From assembly GCA_028622995.1 (NCBI GenBank), contig JAJQJQ010000014.1, positions 1,674,001 through 1,738,000 on the forward strand: 64,000 nt of DNA, in the 5' to 3' direction. Position numbers and translations under genes: made by a program. This document shows, piece by piece, positions 14,501 to 26,042 of this stretch. The notes below the pieces were generated by a model that was not told the DNA's origin, did not search any database, and saw only the letters and a list, made by a program, of their open reading frames with translations. The number at the start of each line of letters is the position of its first letter. Within the stretch, counting starts at the first letter, position 1. The stretch is from Panagrolaimus kolymaensis (taxonomy: Eukaryota > Nematoda > Chromadorea > Rhabditida > Panagrolaimidae).

Positions 14501-16497
14501 GTGATGTTCCCTCTAATTTTGCAGATTTCAAAGCGTCAAAAAATATTTATAAAATTTATTTTAACACCTTTGTTTTATTTTTATTTTTAAAAACCAAAGT
14601 ATTCTAATTCAACGGAAACATCTTCTCAATATTTCTGATTTGTGATTTTCCCTCTAATTTTGCAGATTTCAAAGCGTCAAAAAATATTTATAAAATTTAT
14701 TTTAACACCTTTGAATTAATTAAATTTTTAAAAACCAAAGTATTCTAATTCAACGGAAACATCTTCTCAATATTTCTGATTTGTGATTTTCCCTCTAATT
14801 TTGCAGATTTCAAAGCGTCAAAAAATATTTATAAAATTTATTTTAACACCTTTGAATTAATTAAATTTTTAAAAACCAAAGTATTCTAATTCAACGGAAA
14901 CATCTCCTCAATATTTCTGATTTGTGATGTTCCCTCTAATTTTGCAGATTTCAAAGCGTCAAAAAATATTTATAAAATTTATTTTAACACCTTTGTTTTA
15001 TTTTTATTTTTAAAAACCAAAGTATTCTAATTCAACGGAAACATCTCCTCAATATTTCTGATTTGTGATGTTCCCTCTAATTTTGCAGATTTCAAAGCGT
15101 CAAAAAATATTTATAAAATTTATTTTAACACCTTTGTTTTATTTTTATTTTTAAAAACCAAAGTATTCTAATTCAACGGAAACATCTTCTCAATATTTCT
15201 GATTTGTGATTTTCCCTCTAATTTTGCAGATTTCAAAGCGTCAAAAAATATTTATAAAATTTATTTTAACACCTTTGAATTAATTAAATTTTTAAAAACC
15301 AAAGTATTCTAATTCAACGGAAACATCTCCTCAATATTTCTGATTTGTGATGTTCCCTCTAATTTTGCAGATTTCAAAGAGTCAAAAAATATTTATAAAA
15401 TTTATTTTAACGCCTTTGAATTAATTAAATTTTTAAAAATCAAAAATTTATAATTCAACAGAAACATCTCCTCAATATTTCTGATTTGTGATGTTCCCTC
15501 TAATTTTGCAGATTTCAAAGCGTCAAAAAATATTTATAAAATTTATTTTAACACCTTTGTTTTATTTTTATTTTTAAAAACCAAAGTATTCTAATTCAAC
15601 GGAAACATCTTCTCAATATTTCTGATTTGTGATTTTCCCTCTAATTTTGCAGATTTCAAAGCGTCAAAAAATATTTATAAAATTTATTTTAACACCTTTG
15701 AATTAATTAAATTTTTAAAAACCAAAGTATTCTAATTCAACGGAAACATCTCCTCAATATTTCTGATTTGTGATGTTCCCTCTAATTTTGCAGATTTCAA
15801 AGAGTCAAAAAATATTTATAAAATTTATTTTAACACCTTTGAATTAATTAAATTTTTAAAAACCAAAGTATTCTAATTCAACGGAAACATCTCCTCAATA
15901 TTTCTGATTTGTGATGTTCCCTCTAATTTTGCAGATTTCAAAGAGTCAAAAAATATTTATAAAATTTATTTTAACACCTTTGAATTAATTAAATTTTTAA
16001 AAATCAAAAATTTATAATTCAACAGAAACATCTCCTCAATATTTCTGATTTGTGATGTTCCCTCTAATTTTGCAGATTTCAAAGCGTCAAAAAATATTTA
16101 TAAAATTTATTTTAACACCTTTGAATTAATTAAATTTTTAAAAACCAAAGTATTCTAATTCAACGGAAACATCTCCTCAATATTTCTGATTTGTGATGTT
16201 CCCTCTAATTTTGCAGATTTCAAAGCGTCAAAAAATATTTATAAAATTTATTTTAACACCTTCGAATTAATTAAATTTTTAAAAACCAAAGTATTCTAAT
16301 TCAACGGAAACATCTCCTCAATATTTCTGATTTGTGATTTTCCCTCTAATTTTGCAGATTTCAAAGCGTCAAAAAATATTTATAAAATTTATTTTAACAC
16401 CTTTGAATTAATTAAATTTTTAAAAACCAAAGTATTCTAATTCAACGGAAACATCTCCTCAATATTTCTGATTTGTGATGTTCCCTCTAATTTTGCA
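11563..16497 (+). repeat. 19-monomer (2679-bp) block duplication
   Basis: The diagnostic variant atcttctc (instead of atctcctc) occurs at 11941, 12082, 12505 and 12928, and again at 14620, 14761, 15184 and 15607; each pair is exactly 2679 bp apart (19 x 141). The monomer type order, including gattttcc ends and gagtc variants, agrees for sixteen consecutive monomers, 11563-13818 against 14242-16497. The second copy has a private gcctttg change near 15411, so the copies have begun to diverge. Confidence 0.85.
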
Positions 16498-19176
16498 GAT
16501 TTCAAAGCGTCAAAAAATATTTATAAAATTTATTTTAACACCTTTGTTTTATTTTTATTTTTAAAAACCAAACGATTCTAATTCAACGGAAACATCTCCT
16601 CAATATTTCTGATTTGTGATGTTCCCTCTAATTTTGCAGATTTCAAAGCGTCAAAAAATATTTATAAAATTTATTTTAACACCTTCGAATTAATTAAATT
16701 TTTAAAAACCAAAGTATTCTAATTCAACGGAAACATCTCCTCAATATTTCTGATTTGTGATGTTCCCTCTAATTTTGCAGATTTCCAAGCGTCAAAAAAT
16801 ATTTATAAAATTTATTTTAACACCTTTGTTTTATTTTTATTTTTAAAAACCAAAGTATTCTAATTCAACGGAAACATCTCCTCAATATTTCTGATTTGTG
16901 ATGTTCCCTCTAATTTTGCAGATTTCAAAGCGTCAAAAAATATTTATAAAATTTATTTTAACACCTTTGTTTTATTTTTATTTTTAAAAACCAAAGTATT
17001 CTAATTCAACGGAAACATCTCCTCAATATTTCTGATTTGTGATGTTCCCTCTAATTTTGCAGATTTCAAAGCGTCAAAAAATATTTATAAAATTTATTTT
17101 AACACCTTTGTTTTATTTTTATTTTTAAAAACCAAAGTATTCTAATTCAACGGAAACATCTCCTCAATATTTCTGATTTGTGATGTTCCCTCTAATTTTG
17201 CAGATTTCAAAGCGTCAAAAAATATTTATAAAATTTATTTTAACACCTTTGTTTTATTTTTATTTTTAAAAACCAAAGTATTCTAATTCAACGGAAACAT
17301 CTCCTCAATATTTCTGATTTGTGATGTTCCCTCTAATTTTGCAGATTTCAAAGTGTCAATAAATATTTATAAAATTTATTTTAACACCTTTGAATTAATT
17401 AAATTTTTAAAAATCAAAAATTTATAATTCAACGGAAACATCTCCTCAATATTTCTGATTTGTGATGTTCCCTCTAATTTTGCAGATTTCAAAGAGTCAA
17501 AAAATATTTATAAAATTTATTTTAACACCTTTGAATTAATTAAATTTTTAAAAACCAAAGTATTCTAATTCAACGGAAACATCTCCTCAATATTTCTGAT
17601 TTGTGATGTTCCCTCTAATTTTGCAGATTTCAAAGAGTCAAAAAATATTTATAAAATTTATTTTAACACCTTTGAATTAATTAAATTTTTAAAAATCAAA
17701 AATTTATAATTCAACAGAAACATCTCCTCAATATTTCTGATTTGTGATGTTCCCTCTAATTTTGCAGATTTCAAAGCGTCAAAAAATATTTATAAAATTT
17801 ATTTTAACACCTTTGAATTAATTAAATTTTTAAAAACCAAAGTATTCTAATTCAACGGAAACATCTCCTCAATATTTCTGATTTGTGATGTTCCCTCTAA
17901 TTTTGCAGATTTCAAAGCGTCAAAAAATATTTATAAAATTTATTTTAACACCTTCGAATTAATTAAATTTTTAAAAACCAAAGTATTCTAATTCAACGGA
18001 AACATCTCCTCAATATTTCTGATTTGTGATTTTCCCTCTAATTTTGCAGATTTCAAAGCGTCAAAAAATATTTATAAAATTTATTTTAACACCTTTGAAT
18101 TAATTAAATTTTTAAAAACCAAAGTATTCTAATTCAACGGAAACATCTCCTCAATATTTCTGATTTGTGATGTTCCCTCTAATTTTGCAGATTTCAAAGC
18201 GTCAAAAAATATTTATAAAATTTATTTTAACACCTTTGTTTTATTTTTATTTTTAAAAACCAAACGATTCTAATTCAACGGAAACATCTCCTCAATATTT
18301 CTGATTTGTGATGTTCCCTCTAATTTTGCAGATTTCAAAGCGTCAAAAAATATTTATAAAATTTATTTTAACACCTTCGAATTAATTAAATTTTTAAAAA
18401 CCAAAGTATTCTAATTCAACGGAAACATCTCCTCAATATTTCTGATTTGTGATGTTCCCTCTAATTTTGCAGATTTCCAAGCGTCAAAAAATATTTATAA
18501 AATTTATTTTAACACCTTTGTTTTATTTTTATTTTTAAAAACCAAAGTATTCTAATTCAACGGAAACATCTCCTCAATATTTCTGATTTGTGATGTTCCC
18601 TCTAATTTTGCAGATTTCAAAGCGTCAAAAAATATTTATAAAATTTATTTTAACACCTTTGTTTTATTTTTATTTTTAAAAACCAAAGTATTCTAATTCA
18701 ACGGAAACATCTCCTCAATATTTCTGATTTGTGATGTTCCCTCTAATTTTGCAGATTTCAAAGCGTCAAAAAATATTTATAAAATTTATTTTAACACCTT
18801 TGTTTTATTTTTATTTTTAAAAACCAAAGTATTCTAATTCAACGGAAACATCTCCTCAATATTTCTGATTTGTGATGTTCCCTCTAATTTTGCAGATTTC
18901 AAAGCGTCAAAAAATATTTATAAAATTTATTTTAACACCTTTGTTTTATTTTTATTTTTAAAAACCAAAGTATTCTAATTCAACGGAAACATCTCCTCAA
19001 TATTTCTGATTTGTGATGTTCCCTCTAATTTTGCAGATTTCAAAGTGTCAATAAATATTTATAAAATTTATTTTAACACCTTTGAATTAATTAAATTTTT
19101 AAAAATCAAAAATTTATAATTCAACGGAAACATCTCCTCAATATTTCTGATTTGTGATGTTCCCTCTAATTTTGCA
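15793..19176 (+). repeat. Clean 12-monomer (1692-bp) higher-order repeat, two tandem copies
   Basis: Copy one is 15793-17484 and copy two is 17485-19176. All twelve monomers agree in type and order: B with gagtc, A with gagtc and caacag, B, D ending gatttt, B, C with acgattc, D, C with ttccaag, three C, then A with gtgtcaataa. The acgattc marker is at 16568 and 18260, ttccaag at 16781 and 18473, and gtgtcaat at 17351 and 19043, each pair 1692 bp apart. A third, shortened set starts afterwards (ttccaag again at 19319). The near identity argues for recent duplication by unequal exchange or amplification. Confidence 0.9.
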
Positions 19177-21855
19177 GATTTCAAAGCGTCAAAAAATATT
19201 TATAAAATTTATTTTAACACCTTCGAATTAATTAAATTTTTAAAAACCAAAGTATTCTAATTCAACGGAAACATCTCCTCAATATTTCTGATTTGTGATG
19301 TTCCCTCTAATTTTGCAGATTTCCAAGCGTCAAAAAATATTTATAAAATTTATTTTAACACCTTTGTTTTATTTTTATTTTTAAAAACCAAAGTATTCTA
19401 ATTCAACGGAAACATCTCCTCAATATTTCTGATTTGTGATGTTCCCTCTAATTTTGCAGATTTCAAAGCGTCAAAAAATATTTATAAAATTTATTTTAAC
19501 ACCTTTGTTTTATTTTTATTTTTAAAAACCAAAGTATTCTAATTCAACGGAAACATCTCCTCAATATTTCTGATTTGTGATGTTCCCTCTAATTTTGCAG
19601 ATTTCAAAGCGTCAAAAAATATTTATAAAATTTATTTTAACACCTTCGAATTAATTAAATTTTTAAAAACCAAAGTATTCTAATTCAACGGAAACATCTC
19701 CTCAATATTTCTGATTTGTGATGTTCCCTCTAATTTTGCAGATTTCAAAGCGTCAAAAAATATTTATAAAATTTATTTTAACACCTTTGAATTAATTAAA
19801 TTTTTAAAAACCAAAGTATTCTAATTCAACGGAAACATCTCCTCAATATTTGTGATTTGTGATGTTCCCTCTAATTTTGCAGATTTCAAAGCGTCAAAAA
19901 ATATTTATAAAATTTATTTTAACACCTTTGAATTAATTAAATTTTCAAAAATCAAAAATTTATAATTCAACAGAAACATCTCCTCAATATTTCTGATTTG
20001 TGATGTTCCCTCTAATTTTGCAGATTTCAAAGCGTCAAAAAATATTTATAAAATTTATTTTAACACCTTTGAATTAATTAAATTTTTAAAAACCAAAGTA
20101 TTCTAATTCAACGGAAACATCTCCTCAATATTTCTGATTTGTGATGTTCCCTCTAATTTTGCAGATTTCAAAGCGTCAAAAAATATTTATAAAATTTATT
20201 TTAACACCTTTGAATTAAATAAATTTTTAAAAACCAAAGTATTCTAATTCAACGGAAACATCTCCTCAATATTTCTGATTTGTGATGTTCCCTCTAATTT
20301 TGCAGATTTCAAAGCGTCAAAAAATATTTATAAAATTTATTTTAACACCTTTGAATTAATTAAATTTTCAAAAATCAAAAATTTATAATTCAACAGAAAC
20401 ATCTCCTCAATATTTCTGATTTGTGATGTTCCCTCTAATTTTGCAGATTTCAAAGCGTCAAAAAATATTTATAAAATTTATTTTAACACCTTTGAATTAA
20501 TTAAATTTTTAAAAACCAAAGTATTCTAATTCAACGGAAACATCTCCTCAATATTTCTGATTTGTGATGTTCCCTCTAATTTTGCAGATTTCAAAGCGTC
20601 AAAAAATATTTATAAAATTTATTTTAACACCTTTGAATTAAATAAATTTTTAAAAATCAAAAATTTATAATTCAACAGAAACATCTCCTCAATATTTCTG
20701 ATTTGTGATGTTCCCTCTAATTTTGCAGATTTCAAAGCGTCAAAAAATATTTATAAAATTTATTTTAACACCTTCGAATTAATTAAATTTTTAAAAACCA
20801 AAGTATTCTAATTCAACGGAAACATCTCCTCAATATTTCTGATTTGTGATGTTCCCTCTAATTTTGCAGATTTCAAAGCGTCAAAAAATATTTATAAAAT
20901 TTATTTTAACACCTTTGAATTAATTAAATTTTTAAAAACCAAAGTATTCTAATTCAAAGGAAACATCTCCTCAATATTTGTGATTTGTGATGTTCCCTCT
21001 AATTTTGCAGATTTCAAAGCGTCAAAAAATATTTATAAAATTTATTTTAACACCTTTGAATTAATTAAATTTTTAAAAATCAAAAATTTATAATTCAACA
21101 GAAACATCTCCTCAATATTTCTGATTTGTGATGTTCCCTCTAATTTTGCAGATTTCAAAGCGTCAAAAAATATTTATAAAATTTATTTTAACACCTTTGA
21201 ATTAATTAAATTTTTAAAAACCAAAGTATTCTAATTCAAAGGAAACATCTCCTCAATATTTCTGATTTGTGATGTTCCCTCTAATTTTGCAGATTTCAAA
21301 GCGTCAAAAAATATTTATAAAATTTATTTTAACACCTTCGAATTAATTAAATTTTTAAAAACCAAAGTATTCTAATTCAACAGAAACATCTCCTCAATAT
21401 TTGTGATTTGTGATGTTCCCTCTAATTTTGCAGATTTCAAAGCGTCAAAAAATATTTATAAAATTTATTTTAACACCTTTGAATTAATTAAATTTTTAAA
21501 AATCAAAAATTTATAATTCAACAGAAACATCTCCTCAATATTTCTGATTTGTGATGTTCCCTCTAATTTTGCAGATTTCAAAGCGTCAAAAAATATTTAT
21601 AAAATTTATTTTAACACCTTCGAATTAATTAAATTTTTAAAAACCAAAGTATTCTAATTCAACGGAAACATCTCCTCAATATTTCTGATTTGTGATGTTC
21701 CCTCTAATTTTGCAGATTTCAAAGCGTCAAAAAATATTTATAAAATTTATTTTAACACCTTCGAATTAATTAAATTTTTAAAAACCAAAGTATTCTAATT
21801 CAACGGAAACATCTCCTCAATATTTCTGATTTGTGATGTTCCCTCTAATTTTGCA

Positions 21856-23829
21856 GATTTCAAAGCGTCAAAAAATATTTATAAAATTTATTTTAACACC
21901 TTTGTTTTATTTTTATTTTTAAAAACCAAAGTATTCTAATTCAACGGAAACATCTTCTCAATATTTCTGATTTGTGATTTTCCCTCTAATTTTGCAGATT
22001 TCAAAGCGTCAAAAAATATTTATAAAATTTATTTTAACACCTTTGTTTTATTTTTATTTTTAAAAACCAAAGTATTCTAATTCAACGGAAACATCTCCTC
22101 AATATTTCTGATTTGTGATGTTCCCTCTAATTTTGCAGATTTCAAAGCGTCAAAAAATATTTATAAAATTTATTTTAACACCTTTGAATTAATTAAATTT
22201 TTAAAAATCAAAAATTTATAATTCAACAGAAACATCTCCTCAATATTTCTGATTTGTGATGTTCCCTCTAATTTTGCAGATTTCAAAGAGTCAAAAAATA
22301 TTTATAAAATTTATTTTAACACCTTTGTTTTATTTTTATTTTTAAAAACCAAAGTATTCTAATTCAACGGAAACATCTTCTCAATATTTCTGATTTGTGA
22401 TTTTCCCTCTAATTTTGCAGATTTCAAAGCGTCAAAAAATATTTATAAAATTTATTTTAACACCTTTGTTTTATTTTTATTTTTAAAAACCAAAGTATTC
22501 TAATTCAACGGAAACATCTTCTCAATATTTCTGATTTGTGATTTTCCCTCTAATTTTGCAGATTTCAAAGCGTCAAAAAATATTTATAAAATTTATTTTA
22601 ACACCTTTGAATTAATTAAATTTTTAAAAACCAAAGTATTCTAATTCAACGGAAACATCTCCTCAATATTTCTGATTTGTGATGTTCCCTCTAATTTTGC
22701 AGATTTCAAAGCGTCAAAAAATATTTATAAAATTTATTTTAACACCTTCGAATTAATTAAATTTTTAAAAACCAAAGTATTCTAATTCAACGGAAACATC
22801 TCCTCAATATTTCTGATTTGTGATGTTCCCTCTAATTTTGCAGATTTCAAAGCGTCAAAAAATATTTATAAAATTTATTTTAACACCTTTGTTTTATTTT
22901 TATTTTTAAAAACCAAAGTATTCTAATTCAACGGAAACATCTTCTCAATATTTCTGATTTGTGATTTTCCCTCTAATTTTGCAGATTTCAAAGCGTCAAA
23001 AAATATTTATAAAATTTATTTTAACACCTTTGTTTTATTTTTATTTTTAAAAACCAAAGTATTCTAATTCAACGGAAACATCTCCTCAATATTTCTGATT
23101 TGTGATGTTCCCTCTAATTTTGCAGATTTCAAAGCGTCAAAAAATATTTATAAAATTTATTTTAACACCTTTGAATTAATTAAATTTTTAAAAATCAAAA
23201 ATTTATAATTCAACAGAAACATCTCCTCAATATTTCTGATTTGTGATGTTCCCTCTAATTTTGCAGATTTCAAAGAGTCAAAAAATATTTATAAAATTTA
23301 TTTTAACACCTTTGTTTTATTTTTATTTTTAAAAACCAAAGTATTCTAATTCAACGGAAACATCTTCTCAATATTTCTGATTTGTGATTTTCCCTCTAAT
23401 TTTGCAGATTTCAAAGCGTCAAAAAATATTTATAAAATTTATTTTAACACCTTTGTTTTATTTTTATTTTTAAAAACCAAAGTATTCTAATTCAACGGAA
23501 ACATCTTCTCAATATTTCTGATTTGTGATTTTCCCTCTAATTTTGCAGATTTCAAAGCGTCAAAAAATATTTATAAAATTTATTTTAACACCTTTGAATT
23601 AATTAAATTTTTAAAAACCAAAGTATTCTAATTCAACGGAAACATCTCCTCAATATTTCTGATTTGTGATGTTCCCTCTAATTTTGCAGATTTCAAAGCG
23701 TCAAAAAATATTTATAAAATTTATTTTAACACCTTCGAATTAATTAAATTTTTAAAAACCAAAGTATTCTAATTCAACGGAAACATCTCCTCAATATTTC
23801 TGATTTGTGATGTTCCCTCTAATTTTGCA
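21856..23829 (+). repeat. 7-monomer (987-bp) higher-order repeat, two tandem copies
   Basis: Copy one is 21856-22842 and copy two is 22843-23829. Order in both: C with atcttctc, C, A with caacag, C with gagtc and atcttctc, C with atcttctc, B, D. The atcttctc markers at 21952, 22375 and 22516 recur at 22939, 23362 and 23503, each 987 bp later. The second copy ends at 23829, the last complete monomer before the insertion, and the interrupted monomer does not continue the 7-monomer pattern. Confidence 0.88.
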
Positions 23830-23853
23830 GATTTCAAAGCGTCAAAAAATCCC

Positions 23854-23884
23854 GCCGCACCCCGAGCGAAGCGAGGGGTGCGGC
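23854..23884. repeat. GC-rich terminal hairpin of the insertion
   Basis: The 10-bp arms gccgcacccc (23854-23863) and ggggtgcggc (23875-23884) are perfectly complementary around an 11-nt loop, gagcgaagcga. This is the most GC-rich stretch in the window and begins 4 bp inside the left junction. A strong stem-loop at a transposon end is typical of rolling-circle elements, where it marks the 3' end; that would place the element on the minus strand. It could also act as a structural RNA end if transcribed. Confidence 0.85.
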
Positions 23885-23888
23885 TGTT

Positions 23889-23916
23889 TTAGCAATGAGA
23901 ACGCCCGATCTGCTAA
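23889..23916. repeat. Small inverted repeat beside the terminal hairpin
   Basis: ttagca (23889-23894) and tgctaa (23911-23916) are complementary around a 16-nt loop. Lying just inside the GC hairpin, it could be part of a structured element end, but a 6-bp match is weak alone. Confidence 0.4.
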
Positions 23917-24260
23917 CCGAAATTTATGATTTTTTTTATTTCGTGTAATTATGTTGATATTAGAGGGCTCTCTAGGGTCAATTTTTCGTCGCATTGACGA
24001 ATTTTTAAAAAAAATAGAAGGAAGTATAGAAAAAAAGTGCTTAATCACAACATTTTAAAAGTTCACAATGTCCCGCTGAGCGTTGCAGCAAAGTTAACGC
24101 ATATTCTGGCTATAAAAATCGTTTTCTCCACCCTCAATTACCTCTATGAGTAAGCTAATTTTAAAAAACATCACATAAAAATAGATGTATGCCGCTATGG
24201 AAATTTAAATATTTTGATTTAGAGTAAAAATATCATTGGCTAAAGTTCCTTGTTATACAT
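23917..24260. other. AT-rich interior of the insertion, no gene seen
   Basis: No open frame with recognisable protein features, no satellite similarity and no clear repeat. A 68-codon minus-strand frame overlapping the left part (23842-24048) is discussed under rejected items. Confidence 0.6.
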
Positions 24261-24338
24261 TTGCTGTGTGGCGTAGGCGTTGAAGGCGGTGATGTTAGGA
24301 TATTTCTGTCATAGGTTCGAATCCCCACAACTTTTTTT
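24261..24338 (+). pseudogene. tRNA-like Pol III unit (A box, B box, T7 run), decayed tRNA or SINE head
   Basis: A B-box match, ggttcgaatcc, is at 24314-24324. An A-box-like stretch, tggcgtaggcgttgaagg, is at 24269-24286. A T7 run at 24332-24338 could stop RNA polymerase III. Order and spacing are those of a tRNA or tRNA-derived SINE. The cloverleaf is poor: beyond gg/cc next to the TTCGAAT loop the T stem does not pair, the acceptor stem is weak, and the best anticodon-region stem (tgatg/tgtca with wobble pairs) leaves a 12-nt loop. It is therefore more likely a decayed tRNA-derived sequence carried by the element than a working tRNA. No anticodon can be assigned. Confidence 0.4.
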
Positions 24339-25517
24339 AATAAATTGTTTTAATTGAATTGAGACAATTATATCCAAATAATTTTTTATGATTTTTAATA
24401 ATGTTTTCATTAGAAAATATGCAAATTTTTAATAAAATATTCACAAATTTTACTTTTTTTATGAATATTAAGTTTCTTTATTATGAAATTAAAGCGAAAT
24501 TATTTTTAACGATTTTCAATGAAATTTTTTTTAACTAAGCTTTTGGATCGTATATTTTTTTTTCTAAATTTAATTGGATTAGCATACAAAACTTTTAGGT
24601 ATTCTAAACGCAAAATTTAATTAAAAGTACGCTGACGTTTAGTTTATGAAAAGAATAAACATAGGGAACTTTTTTTATTATTTTCGGTGATTTTAATCGA
24701 AAAGTAACTTGAATATTTCCTTCTTATTAATTTTTATTGTTCGTTCGTTTTCGATTACTTTTGGTCGCAGTCCCAGGGCTACTAGGCTTCGCTATTTCCC
24801 ATACATATTATTATTCTTTTTCTCTCTGTTTTTTTGTATCTTATCTTGAAATCTTTTATATTAAAATAGGAAATTCACCTAAAAAATTTGCATAAATTAG
24901 AATGAAACTATATTTTGTTTTCCAAGCGCGATGAAATGATTTGGGTAATTTTCATATACATAAAAAATCAGCAAAACATGGGTTTGCTTGCTGCGCAAAT
25001 TAAGTGATTTAACTATTGTAAGCTTGCTCGATGACTATAACCTTAACTTTTTGCGAATTTTTCACAAGCTGGTATAAATTTTTTTTAATGGTTCAGTTCA
25101 TTGTTTATTTTGATTCGTGCAAAAAAAAAGTAACCGTTATAACTTTTTTTGTTAAAGTGCAATAAGTAGAAAAGGCAAAATCATCGGAAAAGTTAATTAG
25201 CTTCTGATCAATTCAAGAACCCAATAAAATTAGACCGAAAAACTTTTTTTCTTTAGATTTTTGCCAAAAAAGAGTTTTAAAGGCTTACACATGTTTCAAT
25301 TTTTAGGATCTCATTATTGAAAATTAAGTGATTAAAATAGACACGAGTGATAAGATTGTTCGGGAAAAGTTTTAATTTTTATAAAAGTCAATACAATAAC
25401 TTTTTGGAAAAGTAATTATTAAAACATAGGCATTAATACGAGTGGCAATTTTGTATTTTTCAATAAAACAAGTAAGATCGCCGACCGGAGGCAGCGGAGT
25501 TTCTAGTAATTATTGTT
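24339..25517. other. AT-rich non-coding middle of the insertion
   Basis: About 1.2 kb with no supported gene. Reading frames on both strands are broken every few dozen codons. A small complementary pair, agcttg (25021-25026) and caagct (25065-25070), and a short direct repeat, aaattaagtgatt (near 24997 and at 25321), are the only internal structures noticed. A GC-richer patch near 25475-25500 (gatcgccgaccggaggcagc) precedes the inverted-repeat region. No similarity to the satellite is visible. Confidence 0.6.
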
Positions 25518-25520
25518 GCA

Positions 25521-25648
25521 GACGGCTCAAGAGATTAGTGCACAAGATTACTATGTAAAAAAACAAAAGGCTGTTCAGGAAAAAACTTTTAGACGGTTGA
25601 AGAGATTAAATTTTAATTGATTTGGCTTTTAGACGGCTAATGAGATTA
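25521..25648 (+). repeat. Three degenerate direct copies of gacggYtNaWgagatta
   Basis: gacggctcaagagatta starts at 25521, gacggttgaagagatta at 25592 and gacggctaatgagatta at 25632 (spacings 71 and 40). The last two are followed by aaatttt and lie inside the left arm of the inverted repeat, so they recur inverted in the right arm. The first straddles the outer edge of the left arm and has no counterpart on the right, where the element ends. Such iterated motifs near transposon ends can be protein-binding sites; that role is inference. Confidence 0.65.
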
Positions 25649-25723
25649 AATTTTTTTTATTGATTTCAATAAATTATTTTATATGTTACACTGAAACAAA
25701 CAGCCGCAGCACCGTCTTCGATT
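25534..25723 (+). repeat. Left arm of 190-bp inverted repeat
   Basis: Position x in this arm pairs with position 51766-x in 26043-26232. I compared the arms by eye and found no mismatch or gap; the outermost three bases (att/aat) include the microhomology with the satellite. Arms this long and this perfect suggest recent formation or active conversion between arms, and would let single-stranded DNA or RNA fold into a long hairpin. The arm contains two gacgg motifs and, near its inner end, aaacagccgca (25698-25708), the complement of a sequence beside the left-end GC hairpin. Confidence 0.93.
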
Positions 25724-26042
25724 GTTATTACCCAACTTCTTTACCAACTATTTAATATTGAAAAATTTTTTTAAAAATGTTAAAAATTAAAAATTTTGTT
25801 TTATTCTTGATTAGATAAGATGTAAAAGCAACTCGTATATTCGCAAGATTTTTGATGTAAAAAATGTTTTGGTGTAAATTGAAAAAAATAATAATTATAA
25901 GGTCAATTACAAAATAAAATTTTTAGTTTTTTTTTCCAATTTTCTATTGTTTTCTGAAACAAAGCATGTTTGAAAAAAGGTATTTTAAGCAAAAAATTTA
26001 AATATAACTAATTGTCGGACCAAAAATTTTTTTACTGTTAAA
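25724..26042. other. 319-bp spacer of the inverted repeat
   Basis: Very AT-rich, with no open frame or recognisable motif. It forms the loop of the potential fold-back structure. Confidence 0.7.

Larger units (their letters stand above)
1..23849 (+). repeat. 141-bp satellite array, left arm (169 full monomers)
   Basis: Tandem head-to-tail satellite. The landmark gatttcaaag recurs at 1, 142, 283, 424, 565 and on to 23830; (23830-1)/141 is exactly 169, so the net length of this arm contains no indel. Within a monomer (position 1 = g of gatttc), roughly positions 1-47 and 87-141 are nearly invariant and roughly 48-86 is variable. Variable versions: B has gaattaattaaa followed by accaaagtattc; A has gaattaattaaa followed by atcaaaaatttat; C has a T-rich ttttatttttat block plus accaaagtattc; D is B with ttcgaa instead of tttgaa; E has gaattaaataaa with the A-type tail and caacag instead of caacgg. 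The monomer is about three-quarters A+T. The window starts inside the array, so its left limit is unknown. Function is not shown by sequence; a centromeric or heterochromatic location is an inference from array size and homogeneity. Confidence 0.97.

Noticed and set aside
1..23849. CRISPR array
   Set aside because: There is no alternation of short constant repeats with unique spacers; the whole 141-bp unit repeats, including the variable part in a few recurring versions. This is satellite DNA.
23842..24048. 68-codon open frame on the minus strand across the left junction of the insertion
   Set aside because: It ends within satellite sequence, spans the GC hairpin and the element boundary, has no recognisable domain and biased AT-rich composition. 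It is best explained as a chance frame.
24261..24338. Functional tRNA gene
   Set aside because: The A and B boxes are good, but acceptor, anticodon and T stems do not pair properly and no 7-nt anticodon loop can be drawn.
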